Source of the DNA: Paenibacillus sp. EZ-K15
GTDB taxonomy: Bacteria > Bacillota > Bacilli > Paenibacillales > Paenibacillaceae
Length of the DNA stretch: 64,000 nucleotides
Assembly (NCBI RefSeq): GCF_002573715.1
Contig: NZ_PDHM01000016.1
Span: forward strand, 1-64,000
Direction of reading: 5' to 3'
Positions 32,689 to 43,517 of the stretch are shown piece by piece (within the stretch, counting starts at the first letter, position 1; every line of letters begins with the position of its first letter). Under the pieces are notes generated by a model. That model worked only from the letters and a program-made list of their open reading frames with translations. It was not told the DNA's origin and did not search any database. A program made the position numbers and the translations under genes.

Positions 32689-33183
32689 CTACAGTACGCG
32701 GCGGGCTTTCAGGTAAGTCTTACTCCAGTTGCCTGACAGGCTGGAGATCGTTACGCCAGGCTTGCCGTAAGTGTGCAGAATTTTGTTGTTGCCCATATAA
32801 ACGGCTACGTGTGTTACGTTTCTACCATTTGCGCGGCTTCCGCTCGAGAAGAATATCAAATCGCCGGCTCTCAGGTTCGATTTTGATACAGCCTTACCGA
32901 CTTTGGATTGGGCAGCGGATGTGCGTGGCAGATTTACGCCGTATTTTTTAAAGATATGCTTCATAAAGGAAGAGCAATCAAATACTCTTGTCGTGGACGT
33001 GGATGCTCCGAATTTATAAGGTCTTCCCATATATTGTTTACCAAAGTTAACGACTTGAGATCCTTTGCTTACAGATGCTGCTTCTACAGGAGTCGGTGGT
33101 GCAACAGTAAGTACTGCTCCTACTCCCAAAGTTGCGCTCAAGCTGATTACTACGGCCTTCTTAATCCAATGTTGTCGATTCAT
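32689..33183 (-). CDS. Secreted NlpC/P60 peptidoglycan hydrolase
   Basis: A 164-residue exported protein with a signal peptide (cleavage near PVEAA). The single NlpC/P60 (C40) peptidase domain follows directly. The catalytic Cys70 is in FDCSSF, His125 in VTHVAVYMG, and the third polar residue His137 in ILHTYG. There are no LysM or SH3 anchoring domains, so it is a minimal free endopeptidase that would cleave stem peptides of peptidoglycan. GGAGGT precedes the ATG. A 160-base AT-rich stretch upstream probably holds the promoter. Confidence 0.92.
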   Translation of the reverse strand: MNRQHWIKKAVVISLSATLGVGAVLTVAPPTPVEAASVSKGSQVVNFGKQYMGRPYKFGASTSTTRVFDCSSFMKHIFKKYGVNLPRTSAAQSKVGKAVSKSNLRAGDLIFFSSGSRANGRNVTHVAVYMGNNKILHTYGKPGVTISSLSGNWSKTYLKARRVL

Positions 33184-33370
33184 GTTGTGATTACCTCCAA
33201 GCAGTTTTGTTTTAGCGATGAACCGAGTATATCAGATTTGAAACGGACTATATTTTGGATAATCGGCGCAAACCCTTGGGCCACATGAAATGAAAGCGAA
33301 TTATTAAAATATCATTAAAAGTTACAAAATATTAAGAATTAGATGCAAACGATGACTTGAAAACGAGAAA

Positions 33371-33393
33371 AAACCCTTGATATACAAGGGTTT
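33371..33393 (-). terminator. Terminator for thiN
   Basis: AAACCCTTG at 33371-33379 pairs with CAAGGGTTT at 33385-33393. Read on the minus strand it ends in a run of Ts, 58 bases past the thiN stop. Confidence 0.82.
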
Positions 33394-33450
33394 TTGACAA
33401 TAATTTCGATTGTTAACATTGCTGCATCAAAGATGACAAAATAGTAATGA

Positions 33451-34095
33451 TTAGTGGTCTTTACTCTGAATAATAAGGAGCAGACCGCCTTCGATCCGGA
33501 CCGTCCCTTTGTCCTCGGCCAGCTTATTGCTAACTCCGAGAGACTGCCCCAATCGCAATGTGGCATCGTGAAGCGGGTACTCAAATCCTTCGAGATTGAT
33601 CCCGGTAACTTCCGTAGTCAGCGGCAGTAGGGAGACATATGTAAACCCTTTGTTCTCAACTATGCAGCTGGAGCCCGTCAGGGTAATAAAATTGTTCTCA
33701 TCTAATATAGAACACGGAATATGATGTTGGAGTCCACGAATCAGCATATGGATATTAGCCAGCGTATGATCCAGGCGCGTTCCCGTAGCTCCCAGAATCA
33801 GTATGGATTCGGGGGAATGCTCGAGTGCCATTTCGAAGGCAAGCTCGGTGTCGGTCAAATTTTTATCGATCGGATCACAGTCGATTACCTTACCGCTCAT
33901 AGATCGTACTCGATCCATCTGGCCGGGCGGAATGGAGTCAAAATCTCCAACGGACAGGTCCGGCTTGATCCCATGTTCAATCAGGTAGAGGGCTCCGCGA
34001 TCAGCCCCTATAATGAAGTCCCCGTTTTGAACCTCATCCAGGAAACGTGGTGACAACTCCCCACCTGTAAAGATCAGGACTCGAGTATAGTTCAT
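33451..34095 (-). CDS. thiN: Thiamine pyrophosphokinase
   Basis: The 214-residue enzyme makes thiamine diphosphate from thiamine and ATP. Family motifs are visible: FIIGADRGALYLIEHG, PDLSVGDFDSI, the DKNLTDTELA substrate segment and LGATGTRLDHTLANI. The C-terminal beta domain ends TVRIEGGLLLIIQ. The start at 34095 is chosen for its AAGGAGG site; a frame extending 24 codons upstream lacks one. Its product is a cofactor for the pyruvate dehydrogenase encoded 3 kb away, though the genes are on opposite strands. Confidence 0.92.
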   Translation of the reverse strand: MNYTRVLIFTGGELSPRFLDEVQNGDFIIGADRGALYLIEHGIKPDLSVGDFDSIPPGQMDRVRSMSGKVIDCDPIDKNLTDTELAFEMALEHSPESILILGATGTRLDHTLANIHMLIRGLQHHIPCSILDENNFITLTGSSCIVENKGFTYVSLLPLTTEVTGINLEGFEYPLHDATLRLGQSLGVSNKLAEDKGTVRIEGGLLLIIQSKDH

Positions 34096-34228
34096 TATAT
34101 AAATTCCTCCTTTTTCGAGAGAATTGTCATTGTATTCTAGTATAGAGCAGTTTTCATGCTTGCACAATTTTAATAGGCACGGCTACAATGTAGTATGTAA
34201 ATTGACGGGGGAGCGGGGGAACTGAATT

Positions 34229-34882
34229 TTGGACATGCATCTGTTTGACGTATTCAGTATCATTGGCACCATTGCGTTTGCCATGTCCGGAGCTTTTGTA
34301 GCTATGGAAGAGGAATACGATATTCTGGGGGTTGTGGTTCTGGGTTTAGTCACAGCCTTCGGCGGGGGTATTATAAGAAACGTATTGATCGGCGTGCCGG
34401 TTACCACCCTGTGGAGCCAGGGGGATTTAATCATGCTCGCGATGATTTCGGTATTTGTAGCGTTTGTGCTGCCGCTCGCTTTGATTCAGCACTGGAAGAA
34501 AACGGAGGCACTGTTCGATGCGATCGGATTATCTGCCTTTGCGATTCAAGGGGCTTTATATGCTACGCAAATGAATCACCCCATGAGCGCGGTGATTGTG
34601 GCTGCTGTGCTTACCGGAAGCGGCGGGGGAATGGTTCGCGATTTATTGGCAGGGCGGAAACCGCTGGTGCTGCGTGATGAGATCTATGCGGTCTGGGCCA
34701 TGATAGCAGGAGTCGCCATCGGCCTTGGTGTCGCCACCAAGACATGGGAACTGCTGGCTTTGTTTGTTGTGGTGATCGTATTCCGGATGCTGTCCGTGCT
34801 TTATAAATGGAGATTGCCCAGAAGGTCGCTGCACGAGGGGCATCCTGTGGCAGCCAATGGAAAGAAAGTCAGTTCGGGTTAA
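34229..34882 (+). CDS. TRIC/UPF0126 family membrane channel
   Basis: A 217-residue membrane protein with about seven helices in two repeats. Each repeat holds a glycine-rich motif: GLVTAFGGGIIRNVLIG in the first, and AVLTGSGGGMVRDLLAG in the second. This is the signature of prokaryotic TRIC (trimeric intracellular cation channel) proteins, formerly UPF0126. TTG 34229 is given as start, ATG 34235 being possible; GGGGGAAC lies upstream. The ion specificity is not clear from sequence, though relatives pass K+ or Na+. Confidence 0.87.
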   Translation: MDMHLFDVFSIIGTIAFAMSGAFVAMEEEYDILGVVVLGLVTAFGGGIIRNVLIGVPVTTLWSQGDLIMLAMISVFVAFVLPLALIQHWKKTEALFDAIGLSAFAIQGALYATQMNHPMSAVIVAAVLTGSGGGMVRDLLAGRKPLVLRDEIYAVWAMIAGVAIGLGVATKTWELLALFVVVIVFRMLSVLYKWRLPRRSLHEGHPVAANGKKVSSG

Positions 34883-34961
34883 TGGAAGGTAGGCAACAAT
34901 ACTCATTAAGTTAGATTTCTCGTAAAATGACGATTTATTATAGCGTGAAGGAGAGAGGACC

Positions 34962-35426
34962 ATGGTATCCGTTTTGTTTGTATGTTTGGGCAATATCTGC
35001 CGCTCGCCAATGGCGGAAGCGGTGCTGCGACATAAAATTGTACAGCGTGGGCTGCAGGGAAAGATCAGCGTGGATTCTGCCGGCACAGGAGATTGGCATA
35101 TCGGAAACGTTCCCCATGAAGGAACCCGAAAGCTGCTGGACAGCTGGCAAATCAGCTACGAAGGAATGGTTGCTCGCAAAGTGGTAAGCGAGGATCTCGT
35201 CAAGTTCGATTACGTCATCGGCATGGATGATTCGAATGTGGCAAATATGCGCAAGTTAGCGGGCGGCGAACAGGCTGCGATTCTGAAGTTTATGGATTTG
35301 CTGCCCGATGAAAAGCTGCGCGAGGTGCCGGATCCGTATTTCACTGGAAATTTTGATGAGGTGTACCGGCTAATTGATGCGGGGTGTGACATCTTACTGG
35401 ACAAAATCATGAAAGAAAAGCTATAA
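34962..35426 (+). CDS. Low-molecular-weight protein tyrosine phosphatase (YfkJ-like)
   Basis: The 154-residue enzyme has the P-loop CLGNICRS (Cys8, Arg14) at the N-terminus and the general acid Asp in VPDPYFTG. The fold-wide matches DSAGTGDWHIGNVPHEGT resemble B. subtilis YfkJ more than the arginine phosphatase YwlE. GAAGGAGAG precedes the ATG. It lies about 80 bases behind the channel gene and may be read with it. Confidence 0.92.
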   Translation: MVSVLFVCLGNICRSPMAEAVLRHKIVQRGLQGKISVDSAGTGDWHIGNVPHEGTRKLLDSWQISYEGMVARKVVSEDLVKFDYVIGMDDSNVANMRKLAGGEQAAILKFMDLLPDEKLREVPDPYFTGNFDEVYRLIDAGCDILLDKIMKEKL

Positions 35427-35437
35427 TCGATTCGAAC

Positions 35438-35461
35438 AAGCGGTGAGTCCACCGCTTTTTT
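35438..35461 (+). terminator. Terminator after the phosphatase
   Basis: AAGCGGT at 35438-35444 pairs with ACCGCTT at 35451-35457, followed by a T run to 35461. Confidence 0.85.
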
Positions 35462-35510
35462 GACGAAAATCATTGAAAGCGATACCAAGAAGAACGGGCT
35501 GCCGAACATA

Positions 35511-35563
35511 AAAGATGAACAATGCACATTCCATAAAAAATGCGCGGTTGTTCATCTTTTTTT
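35511..35563. terminator. Second hairpin, bidirectional terminator
   Basis: AAAGATGAACAA at 35511-35522 pairs with its complement at 35548-35559, and a run of Ts follows to 35563. On the minus strand it also ends in Ts and can stop the esterase transcript. The rest of the 304-base gap (35564-35730) holds only two weaker dyads: GAAGCAA with TTGCTTC near 35566-35606, and GTCCC with GGGAC near 35656-35669. I see no gene there. Confidence 0.75.
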
Positions 35564-35730
35564 GAAGTGAAGCAACAGGAGTGGCATAACTTGTGCTAAC
35601 TATTGCTTCAAAGGTATTCTTTTTTTGCCAACGGCTTTAAAGCGTAACGCGTGAAGTCCCGGGTGGGACAGGCAATGAATTTGCTGTAACAGGTCATTTA
35701 TATAGCCAATGGATTTTGCCAATCTATCGA

Positions 35731-36462
35731 TTAATCAAGGAAGTACATAAGAGCAGCAGGGAGCTCTTTTTGCCAGAATCCCCAAAGGTGACGGCCGTCT
35801 TTTTCAAGATAGGATAGGGTGGCACCCCGTTCTTCCAGCAATGCCTTTGTTGAACGATTCAGTTCAACGAAGTTATAGACACCTGTATCGGTTGCATAGT
35901 TGTCTTCTTGCAAGCCTACAATCATATAGATGTCGAGCCAGGACAAATCCCGTTCTTCCCTAATCATATTCTGGGACTTCTCATAGAAGGCGCCGGACAA
36001 GCTGATGATTCGGGTAAATAGATGCGGGTAACGCAAGGCCAGATGCACGGAGACGCTTCCGCCAAGGGAGTCGCCGGCGAGTACTCTTTCGGCAGGCTCT
36101 TTGCGCACAGGATATTTTTGTTCGACGAAGGGAATAATCTCTTCGGCGAAGCAGGATAGGTAAGCATCGAAACGGTTGCCGAATGGCGCATACTCCTCGG
36201 TGCGAACTTTGGTGTTCACTTCCACGCCTACAATGATGAACGGCTCCACGCCTTCTTCGAGTATGAGCTGGTTGGCCCAAGTCGCGATGCGACCAAAATT
36301 GAAAAATTCCTCTCCATCCTGACAGTAAACGACGGGATAGCTGAGAATTTCATTGTATCCGGGAGGAAGGTAAATGCGCAGCGTTCGATTCTCCTGCAGA
36401 AACTTGCTTTCAATCACTTCTTTTACAATGGTTCGCTTCAATAAACGTTCATTCGTCATCAT
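35731..36462 (-). CDS. Esterase D/Fes-type alpha/beta hydrolase
   Basis: The 243-residue protein fits the PF00756 esterase family. The nucleophile elbow is AGDSLGGS with Ser132, the oxyanion region is near VVYCQDGEEFF, and the C-terminal His is in DGRHLWGFW. There is no signal peptide. Relatives hydrolyse siderophore esters, S-formylglutathione or acyl sugars, and no neighbour decides between them. AAAGGTGACG precedes two adjacent ATGs; either could be used. Confidence 0.83.
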   Translation of the reverse strand: MMTNERLLKRTIVKEVIESKFLQENRTLRIYLPPGYNEILSYPVVYCQDGEEFFNFGRIATWANQLILEEGVEPFIIVGVEVNTKVRTEEYAPFGNRFDAYLSCFAEEIIPFVEQKYPVRKEPAERVLAGDSLGGSVSVHLALRYPHLFTRIISLSGAFYEKSQNMIREERDLSWLDIYMIVGLQEDNYATDTGVYNFVELNRSTKALLEERGATLSYLEKDGRHLWGFWQKELPAALMYFLD

Positions 36463-36571
36463 TCGTCACCTTTTTCGGGTTAGTTTTTGAAATGCTGTAA
36501 ACAATAAGTTAAAATTACCCTGACATGTCTAAGTTGGCTGCTGTTCTATGATGTTTGTCATACTGTTATAG

Positions 36572-37783
<1,212 letters not shown>

Positions 37784-37950
37784 AAATGACGGGCCGATGA
37801 TTGTCGAAGGTTGATCCTGGATAATCATCCGGTTTGTCATGGCTGCATGCATCAGGTCTGTTTTAAATTACGTTTTGACATCGATATATAGCCGCAAGGC
37901 ATAACACTGGAATTTTAGTGAACTGTATTTCTTAAGGAGGAAATGAAGCA

Positions 37951-38928
37951 ATGGCACAAATGAACATGAAAGAAGCGATTCGCGACGCCATGCGCGTTGA
38001 ATTGAGCCGTGACCCTAACGTTGTCATCTTCGGTGAAGACGTGGGTAATGTCGGCGGTGTTTTCCGGGTAACGGAAGGCCTTCAAAAAGAATTCGGGGAA
38101 GAGCGCGTATTCGATACGCCGCTGGCTGAGTCCGCTATCGGCGGTTTGGCAGTAGGTCTCGGTATTCAAGGCTTCCGTCCGATCGCTGAAATTCAATTCG
38201 TTGGATTTATCTTTGAGGCGCTTGATCAAATCGTCGTTCAAGCAGCGCGTATGCGTTACCGTTCCGGTGGACGTTACAACTCCCCAATCGTATTCCGTAC
38301 GCCATTCGGCGGCGGGGTTAAAGCAGCTGAGCTGCATACGGATGCACTCGAAGGTTTGATTACACAAACCCCGGGTATTAAAGTTGTAGTACCTTCCAAT
38401 CCTTATGATGCAAAAGGGCTCATGATCGCAGCGATTCGCGATAATGACCCTGTGTTCTTCATGGAGCACTTGAACCTGTATCATGCGTTCCGCGCTGAAG
38501 TTCCTGAAGGTGAATACACCATTGAGCTTGGTAAAGCTAACGTGGTTCGCGAAGGAACCGACGTTACGATTATCGCTTACGGCCTGATGGTTCATACCGC
38601 AACGAAAGCGGCGGACGAACTTGAGAAGAACGGAATCAAAGCTGAAATCATCGACTTGCGCACCATTTCTCCAATCGACATCGATACTGTGCTTGCTTCG
38701 GTTAAGAAAACCAACCGTGCCATCGTGGTTCAAGAAGCACAAAAATCGGCAGGTGTAGCTGCAGAAGTTATCGCTCAAATCAACGAGAAAGCGATTCTGC
38801 ACTTGGAAGCTCCAGTGCTTCGCGTGACTCCGCCGGACACGGTGTATCCATTCGCGCAAATCGAGGACACTTGGTTGCCTACTCCAGCACGTATCGTGGA
38901 TGCCGTCAATAAAGTATTGAATTTCTAA
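37951..38928 (+). CDS. pdhB: Pyruvate dehydrogenase E1 component, beta subunit
   Basis: A 325-residue transketolase-like subunit with the TPP-activating Glu region [33 protein letters not shown], and the C-terminal domain from about 200 ([22 protein letters not shown]). It pairs with PdhA in an alpha2-beta2 heterotetramer. AAGGAGG lies 12 bases upstream of the ATG. Codon use is biased as in the rest of the operon. Confidence 0.95.
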   Translation: MAQMNMKEAIRDAMRVELSRDPNVVIFGEDVGNVGGVFRVTEGLQKEFGEERVFDTPLAESAIGGLAVGLGIQGFRPIAEIQFVGFIFEALDQIVVQAARMRYRSGGRYNSPIVFRTPFGGGVKAAELHTDALEGLITQTPGIKVVVPSNPYDAKGLMIAAIRDNDPVFFMEHLNLYHAFRAEVPEGEYTIELGKANVVREGTDVTIIAYGLMVHTATKAADELEKNGIKAEIIDLRTISPIDIDTVLASVKKTNRAIVVQEAQKSAGVAAEVIAQINEKAILHLEAPVLRVTPPDTVYPFAQIEDTWLPTPARIVDAVNKVLNF

Positions 38929-38957
38929 TAGCAGCAATATCTAGGGAGGTTTTTCAG

Positions 38958-40277
38958 TTGGCAAAATTTGAATATCGTTTTCCAGAGCTGGGTGAAGGTC
39001 TGCATGAAGGTGAAATCATCAAAATGCATATCAAGCCAGGCGACAAAGTAACAGACGACGACATCATCATGGAAGTACAGAACGACAAGGCGGTCGTAGA
39101 AGTTCCTTGTCCCGTGAACGGTACGGTTCAAGAAGTGTTTGCCAAGGATGGTCAAGTGTGCCGTGTCGGTGAAGTGGTAGCTATCATCGATGCTGAAGGC
39201 GACATTCCTGAGCAAGAAGCTCCTGCTGAAGAGCAGTCGGCGCAAGAAGCTGACGCAGCGAAAGGCAGTGCAGATACAACTTCTTCACCGGCTCAAAATG
39301 CTCCGGCTGACGCTAAACAAGGCGGAAACGGTGAAGCAGCAGCACCAGCAGCACCTAACCGTGAAGTTCTGGCTACACCTAGCGTGCGTAAATTCGCTCG
39401 TGAGCAAGGCGTAGACATTGCACAAGTGCAAGGCTCCGGCAACAACGGTAAAGTGACTCGCGAAGATGTTGAAGCCTTCAAAAACGGTGGAGGCCAAGCA
39501 ACAGCTCCAGCGCAAGAAGCGGCTTCCGAAACGAAAGCAGCTCCTGCAGCAGCATCCGCAGCGGTGGATACTCGTGCAGAAGAAGAGCGCGTACCATTCA
39601 AAGGTATCCGTAAAGCGATCTCGAACGCCATGGTTAAATCGGCTTACACAGCTCCTCACGTTACGATCATGGACGAAGTTGACGTAACCGAGCTGGTAGC
39701 GTTCCGTACCCGCATGAAACCGATCGCGGAGAAGAAAGGCACGAAAGTTACGTATCTGCCATTCATCGTTAAAGCACTCGTTGCGGCTAGCCGTCAATTC
39801 CCTGCTTTGAATGCGATGATCGACGAAGAAGCGAACGAAATCGTGTACAAAAAATACTACAACATCGGTATCGCTACAGATACAGACAACGGTCTGATCG
39901 TACCGGTTATCAAAGATGCGGATCGTAAGAGCATCTGGATGATCGCTGACAGCATCCGTGACCTGGCTGCTCGCGGCCGTGAAGGTAAACTGTCTCCTAA
40001 CGAAATGAAGGGCAGCACGATTTCCATCACGAACATCGGATCCGCAGGCGGTATGTTCTTTACACCAATCATTAACTTCCCAGAGGTTGCTATTCTCGGT
40101 ACTGGCCGCATCAGCGAAAAAGCGGTTGTGAAGAACGGCGAGATTGTAGCAGCACCTGTTATGGCATTGTCCTTGAGCTTTGACCACCGTATCATTGACG
40201 GCGCAACGGCTCAAAACTTTATGAACTATATTAAACAACTGCTCGCTAACCCTGAGCTGCTTGTTATGGAGGTGTAA
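38958..40277 (+). CDS. pdhC: Pyruvate dehydrogenase E2, dihydrolipoamide acetyltransferase
   Basis: A 439-residue E2 core protein with one lipoyl domain (1-80, lipoylated Lys44 in QNDKAVVEV) and an Ala/Pro/Glu-rich linker. A peripheral subunit-binding domain (about 133-170, [16 protein letters not shown]) and a second Ala-rich linker follow. The catalytic domain has the active-site [15 protein letters not shown]. The TTG start follows GGGAGG. It moves the acetyl group from E1 to CoA and is the scaffold of the complex. Confidence 0.95.
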   Translation: MAKFEYRFPELGEGLHEGEIIKMHIKPGDKVTDDDIIMEVQNDKAVVEVPCPVNGTVQEVFAKDGQVCRVGEVVAIIDAEGDIPEQEAPAEEQSAQEADAAKGSADTTSSPAQNAPADAKQGGNGEAAAPAAPNREVLATPSVRKFAREQGVDIAQVQGSGNNGKVTREDVEAFKNGGGQATAPAQEAASETKAAPAAASAAVDTRAEEERVPFKGIRKAISNAMVKSAYTAPHVTIMDEVDVTELVAFRTRMKPIAEKKGTKVTYLPFIVKALVAASRQFPALNAMIDEEANEIVYKKYYNIGIATDTDNGLIVPVIKDADRKSIWMIADSIRDLAARGREGKLSPNEMKGSTISITNIGSAGGMFFTPIINFPEVAILGTGRISEKAVVKNGEIVAAPVMALSLSFDHRIIDGATAQNFMNYIKQLLANPELLVMEV

Positions 40278-40280
40278 CTA

Positions 40281-41696
40281 ATGGTAGTTGGAGATGCTTC
40301 TTTAGATATTGATACTCTAGTCATTGGTGCTGGTCCTGGTGGTTATGTGGCGGCGATTCGTGCCGCCCAACTGGGTCAAAAGGTTCTGATCGTTGATAAA
40401 TCGGAACTCGGCGGTGTTTGCTTGAACCGTGGTTGTATTCCTTCCAAGGCTTTGATCGCTGCAGCTCATCAGTTCGAATCCGCTAAGCATGCCGATGCAT
40501 TCGGTATTTCCGTGGAGAACGTAACGGTTGATTTCGCGAAAACACAGGAATTCAAAAACGGCGTTGTCAAAAAAATGACTGGCGGCGTAGCCGGTTTGCT
40601 GAAAGGCAACAAAGTGGAAGTTTTCAACGGCGAGTGCATGTTCATCAACGAAAACGAAGCGCGTGTATTCAATGATCATGAATCTCCGCGTTACCGCTTC
40701 AAGAACTGCATCATTGCTACAGGTTCCCGTCCAATCGAACTGAAGCCATTCCCGTTTGGCGGACGCATCTTGTCTTCTACCGAAGCATTGAACCTGCCTG
40801 AAGTACCGAAGAGCATGATCGTAATCGGTGGCGGCTACATCGGTGCCGAGCTTGGTCAAATGTACTCCAAATTCGGTTCGAAAGTAACGATCATCGAAGG
40901 TCTGGACAGCGTTCTGGCTGGCTTTGACAAAGACATGACAAGCCTCGTTACGAAAAACATGAAGAAAACCGGCATCGAAATTATCACAGGTGCTAAAGCT
41001 GAAAGTGCTGAGCAAAACGATAAAGAAGTTACCGTGAAATACTCCGTGAATGGCGAAACCAAAGAAGTAACAGCAGATTACCTGCTGGTTACGGTTGGCC
41101 GTCGTCCGAACACGGACGGAGAGCTCGGTCTGGACCTGATCGGCCTCGATATGGATGAGCGCGGATTCGTGAAAGTTGACCATCAAGGACGCACAAGCAT
41201 TCCTCATATCTTCGCAATCGGGGATATCGTGTCCGGTCTGGCGCTTGCACACAAAGCTTCCTATGAAGGTAAAGTGGCTGCTGAGGCCATTTCCGGAATG
41301 CCTTCCGTCGTGGATTACAAATGTATTCCAGCGGTTGTGTTTACAGATCCAGAATGCTCCAGCGTAGGTTACACCGAAGCTCAAGCGAAGGAAAAAGGCC
41401 ATAAAGTGAAAGCTGGCAAATTCCCTTACGCTGGTAACGGACGTTCCGTATCCTTGAACCATCCTGAAGGCTTCGTGAAAATCGTGGCTGAAGAAGGAAC
41501 AGGACTTATTCTTGGAGCGCAAATCGTAGGTCTGGAAGCTTCCAACCTGATTGCAGAGCTCGGTCTTGCGATTGAAATGGGTGCTACGCTTGAAGATGTA
41601 GCCTTGACGATCCATGCGCATCCGACGCTTGGCGAAATCGTAATGGAAGCTGCGGAATTGGTTATGGGTCATCCGATCCACATCATTGCCCGTTAA
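40281..41696 (+). CDS. lpdA: Dihydrolipoamide dehydrogenase (E3)
   Basis: The 471-residue flavoprotein has an FAD motif [11 protein letters not shown], the redox disulfide [13 protein letters not shown], an NAD motif [10 protein letters not shown] and the C-terminal His-Glu pair in HAHPTLGE. It reoxidises the lipoyl group of E2. It begins three bases after pdhC with GGAGGT inside the end of that gene, so the two are coupled. Often called pdhD in Bacillus. Confidence 0.95.
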   Translation: MVVGDASLDIDTLVIGAGPGGYVAAIRAAQLGQKVLIVDKSELGGVCLNRGCIPSKALIAAAHQFESAKHADAFGISVENVTVDFAKTQEFKNGVVKKMTGGVAGLLKGNKVEVFNGECMFINENEARVFNDHESPRYRFKNCIIATGSRPIELKPFPFGGRILSSTEALNLPEVPKSMIVIGGGYIGAELGQMYSKFGSKVTIIEGLDSVLAGFDKDMTSLVTKNMKKTGIEIITGAKAESAEQNDKEVTVKYSVNGETKEVTADYLLVTVGRRPNTDGELGLDLIGLDMDERGFVKVDHQGRTSIPHIFAIGDIVSGLALAHKASYEGKVAAEAISGMPSVVDYKCIPAVVFTDPECSSVGYTEAQAKEKGHKVKAGKFPYAGNGRSVSLNHPEGFVKIVAEEGTGLILGAQIVGLEASNLIAELGLAIEMGATLEDVALTIHAHPTLGEIVMEAAELVMGHPIHIIAR

Positions 41697-41732
41697 TCCA
41701 AACGACGTTTTTCGAGTCATTATATATTCGGC

Positions 41733-41775
41733 CAGGAGGCAGAGAACGCGCAGGCGGTTTCTGCCTCCTGTTTTT
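41733..41775 (+). terminator. Terminator of the pdh operon
   Basis: CAGGAGGCAG at 41733-41742 pairs with CTGCCTCCTG at 41761-41770, followed by five Ts. Confidence 0.88.
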
Positions 41776-41834
41776 GTGTGTGGATATCGAACATGGTAGA
41801 CTGTTGATATGAGATTCTAGTGAGGTGACTATAC

Positions 41835-42629
41835 ATGAAACAATACTTGGAGCTGCTGCAAGACATTCTTGATCATGGAGTAGAGAAAGGGGACCGTACG
41901 GGGACGGGAACGTTATCCGTATTTGGAAGACAGCTGCGTTTTGACCTTTCCAAAGGCTTCCCTCTGATGACAACCAAGCGGATTCACCTGAAATCGGTGA
42001 TCCATGAGCTTCTGTGGTTCTTAAGCGGAGAAACGAACATCAGGTATCTGAAAGAAAACGGCGTGCGGATATGGGACGAGTGGGCGGATGAGGACGGCAA
42101 TTTGGGACCGGTTTATGGCTCGCAGTGGCGAGCATGGGAAACGCCGGATGGACGCCATATCGACCAGATTGCCAATGTCATCGATTCGATTAAAAACAAT
42201 CCCGACTCCCGGCGGCATATCGTCAGTGCCTGGAACGTGGCAGAGATCGATAACATGAAGCTGCCTCCATGCCATTTTGTATTCCAATTCTACGTGGCGG
42301 GCGGGAAACTCTCCTGTATGCTTACCATGCGTTCTGTGGACAGCTTCCTTGGGCTGCCGTTCAACATTGCGAGTTATGCGCTGCTCACCCATATGGTTGC
42401 CCAGCAGTGCGGCCTGGAGCCGGGTGAATTCATCTGGTCCGGAGGCGATGTCCATATCTACTCCAATCATATGGAACAGGTCAGAACGCAGCTTGAACGT
42501 GAGCCTTATGAGCTGCCGAAGCTGGTTATCAAGCGCAAGCCGGAGAGCATCTTTGATTATACATTCGAAGACTTTGAATTTGAGGGTTACCAGTATCATC
42601 CAACCATTAAAGCGACCGTAGCTGTATAA
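41835..42629 (+). CDS. thyA: Thymidylate synthase
   Basis: The 264-residue enzyme matches the E. coli ThyA length exactly. The catalytic Cys146 is in [10 protein letters not shown], the phosphate-binding arginine in DRTGTGT, and [14 protein letters not shown] and the [10 protein letters not shown] motif follow. It methylates dUMP to dTMP using methylenetetrahydrofolate, producing dihydrofolate. The next gene reduces that product, so the pair is a functional unit. GAGGTG precedes the ATG. Confidence 0.96.
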   Translation: MKQYLELLQDILDHGVEKGDRTGTGTLSVFGRQLRFDLSKGFPLMTTKRIHLKSVIHELLWFLSGETNIRYLKENGVRIWDEWADEDGNLGPVYGSQWRAWETPDGRHIDQIANVIDSIKNNPDSRRHIVSAWNVAEIDNMKLPPCHFVFQFYVAGGKLSCMLTMRSVDSFLGLPFNIASYALLTHMVAQQCGLEPGEFIWSGGDVHIYSNHMEQVRTQLEREPYELPKLVIKRKPESIFDYTFEDFEFEGYQYHPTIKATVAV

Positions 42630-42687
42630 AAAGAGTTCAAGCGGATTTGCAGTGACATCACATATATAGGAAGGAGAGACTGGAGTC

Positions 42688-43176
42688 ATGATATCCATGA
42701 TATGGGCAATGGGCAAGGATCAAGTGATCGGACTGAACGGTACGATGCCATGGCGACTGCCGCGGGATATGGCTTTTTTTAGGGAGACGACCCTGCACAA
42801 GACGATTCTCATGGGGCGCAAGACGTGGGAGTCCTTTGGCAGTAAACCACTGCCTCATCGGAAGAACATCGTTCTTACGAGAGACCAAAACTTCACGCTG
42901 ACAGAGGATCAAGGCATCGTGATCCATGATATCGATGAAGCCCTTCCCTACGCGGAGAACGGAGAACTGATGGTGATCGGCGGATCGCAGATCTATGAAT
43001 TGATGCTGCCGAAAGCGGATCGTCTGTACTGCACATTTATTGATGAGACTTTTGAAGGGGATACATTCTTCCCTGAAGTGAACTGGGATGAGTGGAAGAT
43101 GATTGAAGAGGTTCCCGGCATAACGGATGAGAAAAATCCGTATGCCTACCGGTTTGTTACATTCGAACGAAAATAA
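42688..43176 (+). CDS. folA: Dihydrofolate reductase
   Basis: The 162-residue enzyme has the substrate motif IGLNGTMPWRLPRDMAFF, the NADPH-binding ILMGRKTWES and the late VIGGSQIYE. It recycles the dihydrofolate made by ThyA. GGAAGGAGAG lies upstream; the gap to thyA is 58 bases without a terminator, which suggests one transcript. Also known as dfrA in Bacillus. Confidence 0.95.
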   Translation: MISMIWAMGKDQVIGLNGTMPWRLPRDMAFFRETTLHKTILMGRKTWESFGSKPLPHRKNIVLTRDQNFTLTEDQGIVIHDIDEALPYAENGELMVIGGSQIYELMLPKADRLYCTFIDETFEGDTFFPEVNWDEWKMIEEVPGITDEKNPYAYRFVTFERK

Positions 43177-43227
43177 AGAGCTTGTTGGTGAGCTTAAAAG
43201 GGATAGACATCCTCCAATCCATTCATG

Positions 43228-43256
43228 TTGACAATACTTTGATAGTAGGATAGTAC
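43228..43256 (+). promoter_or_regulatory. Promoter upstream of gltD
   Basis: TTGACA at 43228-43233 and TAGTAC at 43251-43256, 17 bases apart. It lies in the 341-base gap between folA and gltD. Transcription from here would give a leader of about 255 bases. A TATGATA at about 43460 may be a nearer -10 element for gltD. Confidence 0.5.
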
Positions 43257-43298
43257 AAATGATCATGCATATAGTCCATTTAACAGGAGAAAAGCGAA

Positions 43299-43316
43299 AT
43301 GCTACTATATTTTTAA
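43299..43316 (+). other. Five-codon mini-ORF in the gltD leader
   Basis: AGGAG at 43285-43289 precedes ATG 43299, giving MLLYF and a stop. It is the only notable item in the 341-base gap besides the promoter. Chance is quite possible for an ORF this small. Confidence 0.2.
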
Positions 43317-43517
43317 TGTTTATTCAAATCGCAGCTTAAATAGCCGCTAATCGTGGGGATTCATGCTCTGATAAAATTTTTTTTAGCATAAATAGAAAAA
43401 ATAAATCAGGCTGAAACCTGTTTCTTGGGTCGTCTGAAGATCGATATCGGATGATTTATGATATGATAAATTGTACATGGTAACCAGCATGGATAGAACG
43501 GATGGGGGTAAAGCAGT

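Noticed and set aside
33184..33450. c-di-AMP riboswitch before the NlpC/P60 gene
   Set aside because: Cell-wall hydrolases often carry one, but I could not match the conserved blocks in the leader.
37800..37835. TPP riboswitch before pdhB
   Set aside because: A CTGGATAATCATCC stretch recalls one element, but the conserved CTGAGA partner and the rest of the fold are missing.
37915..38937. 340-codon open frame antisense to pdhB
   Set aside because: Shadow of a codon-biased gene, with no ribosome site and no family resemblance.
40317..41720. 467-codon open frame antisense to lpdA
   Set aside because: Same codon-bias effect. The translation is rich in His, Cys and Phe with no recognisable domain and no ribosome site.
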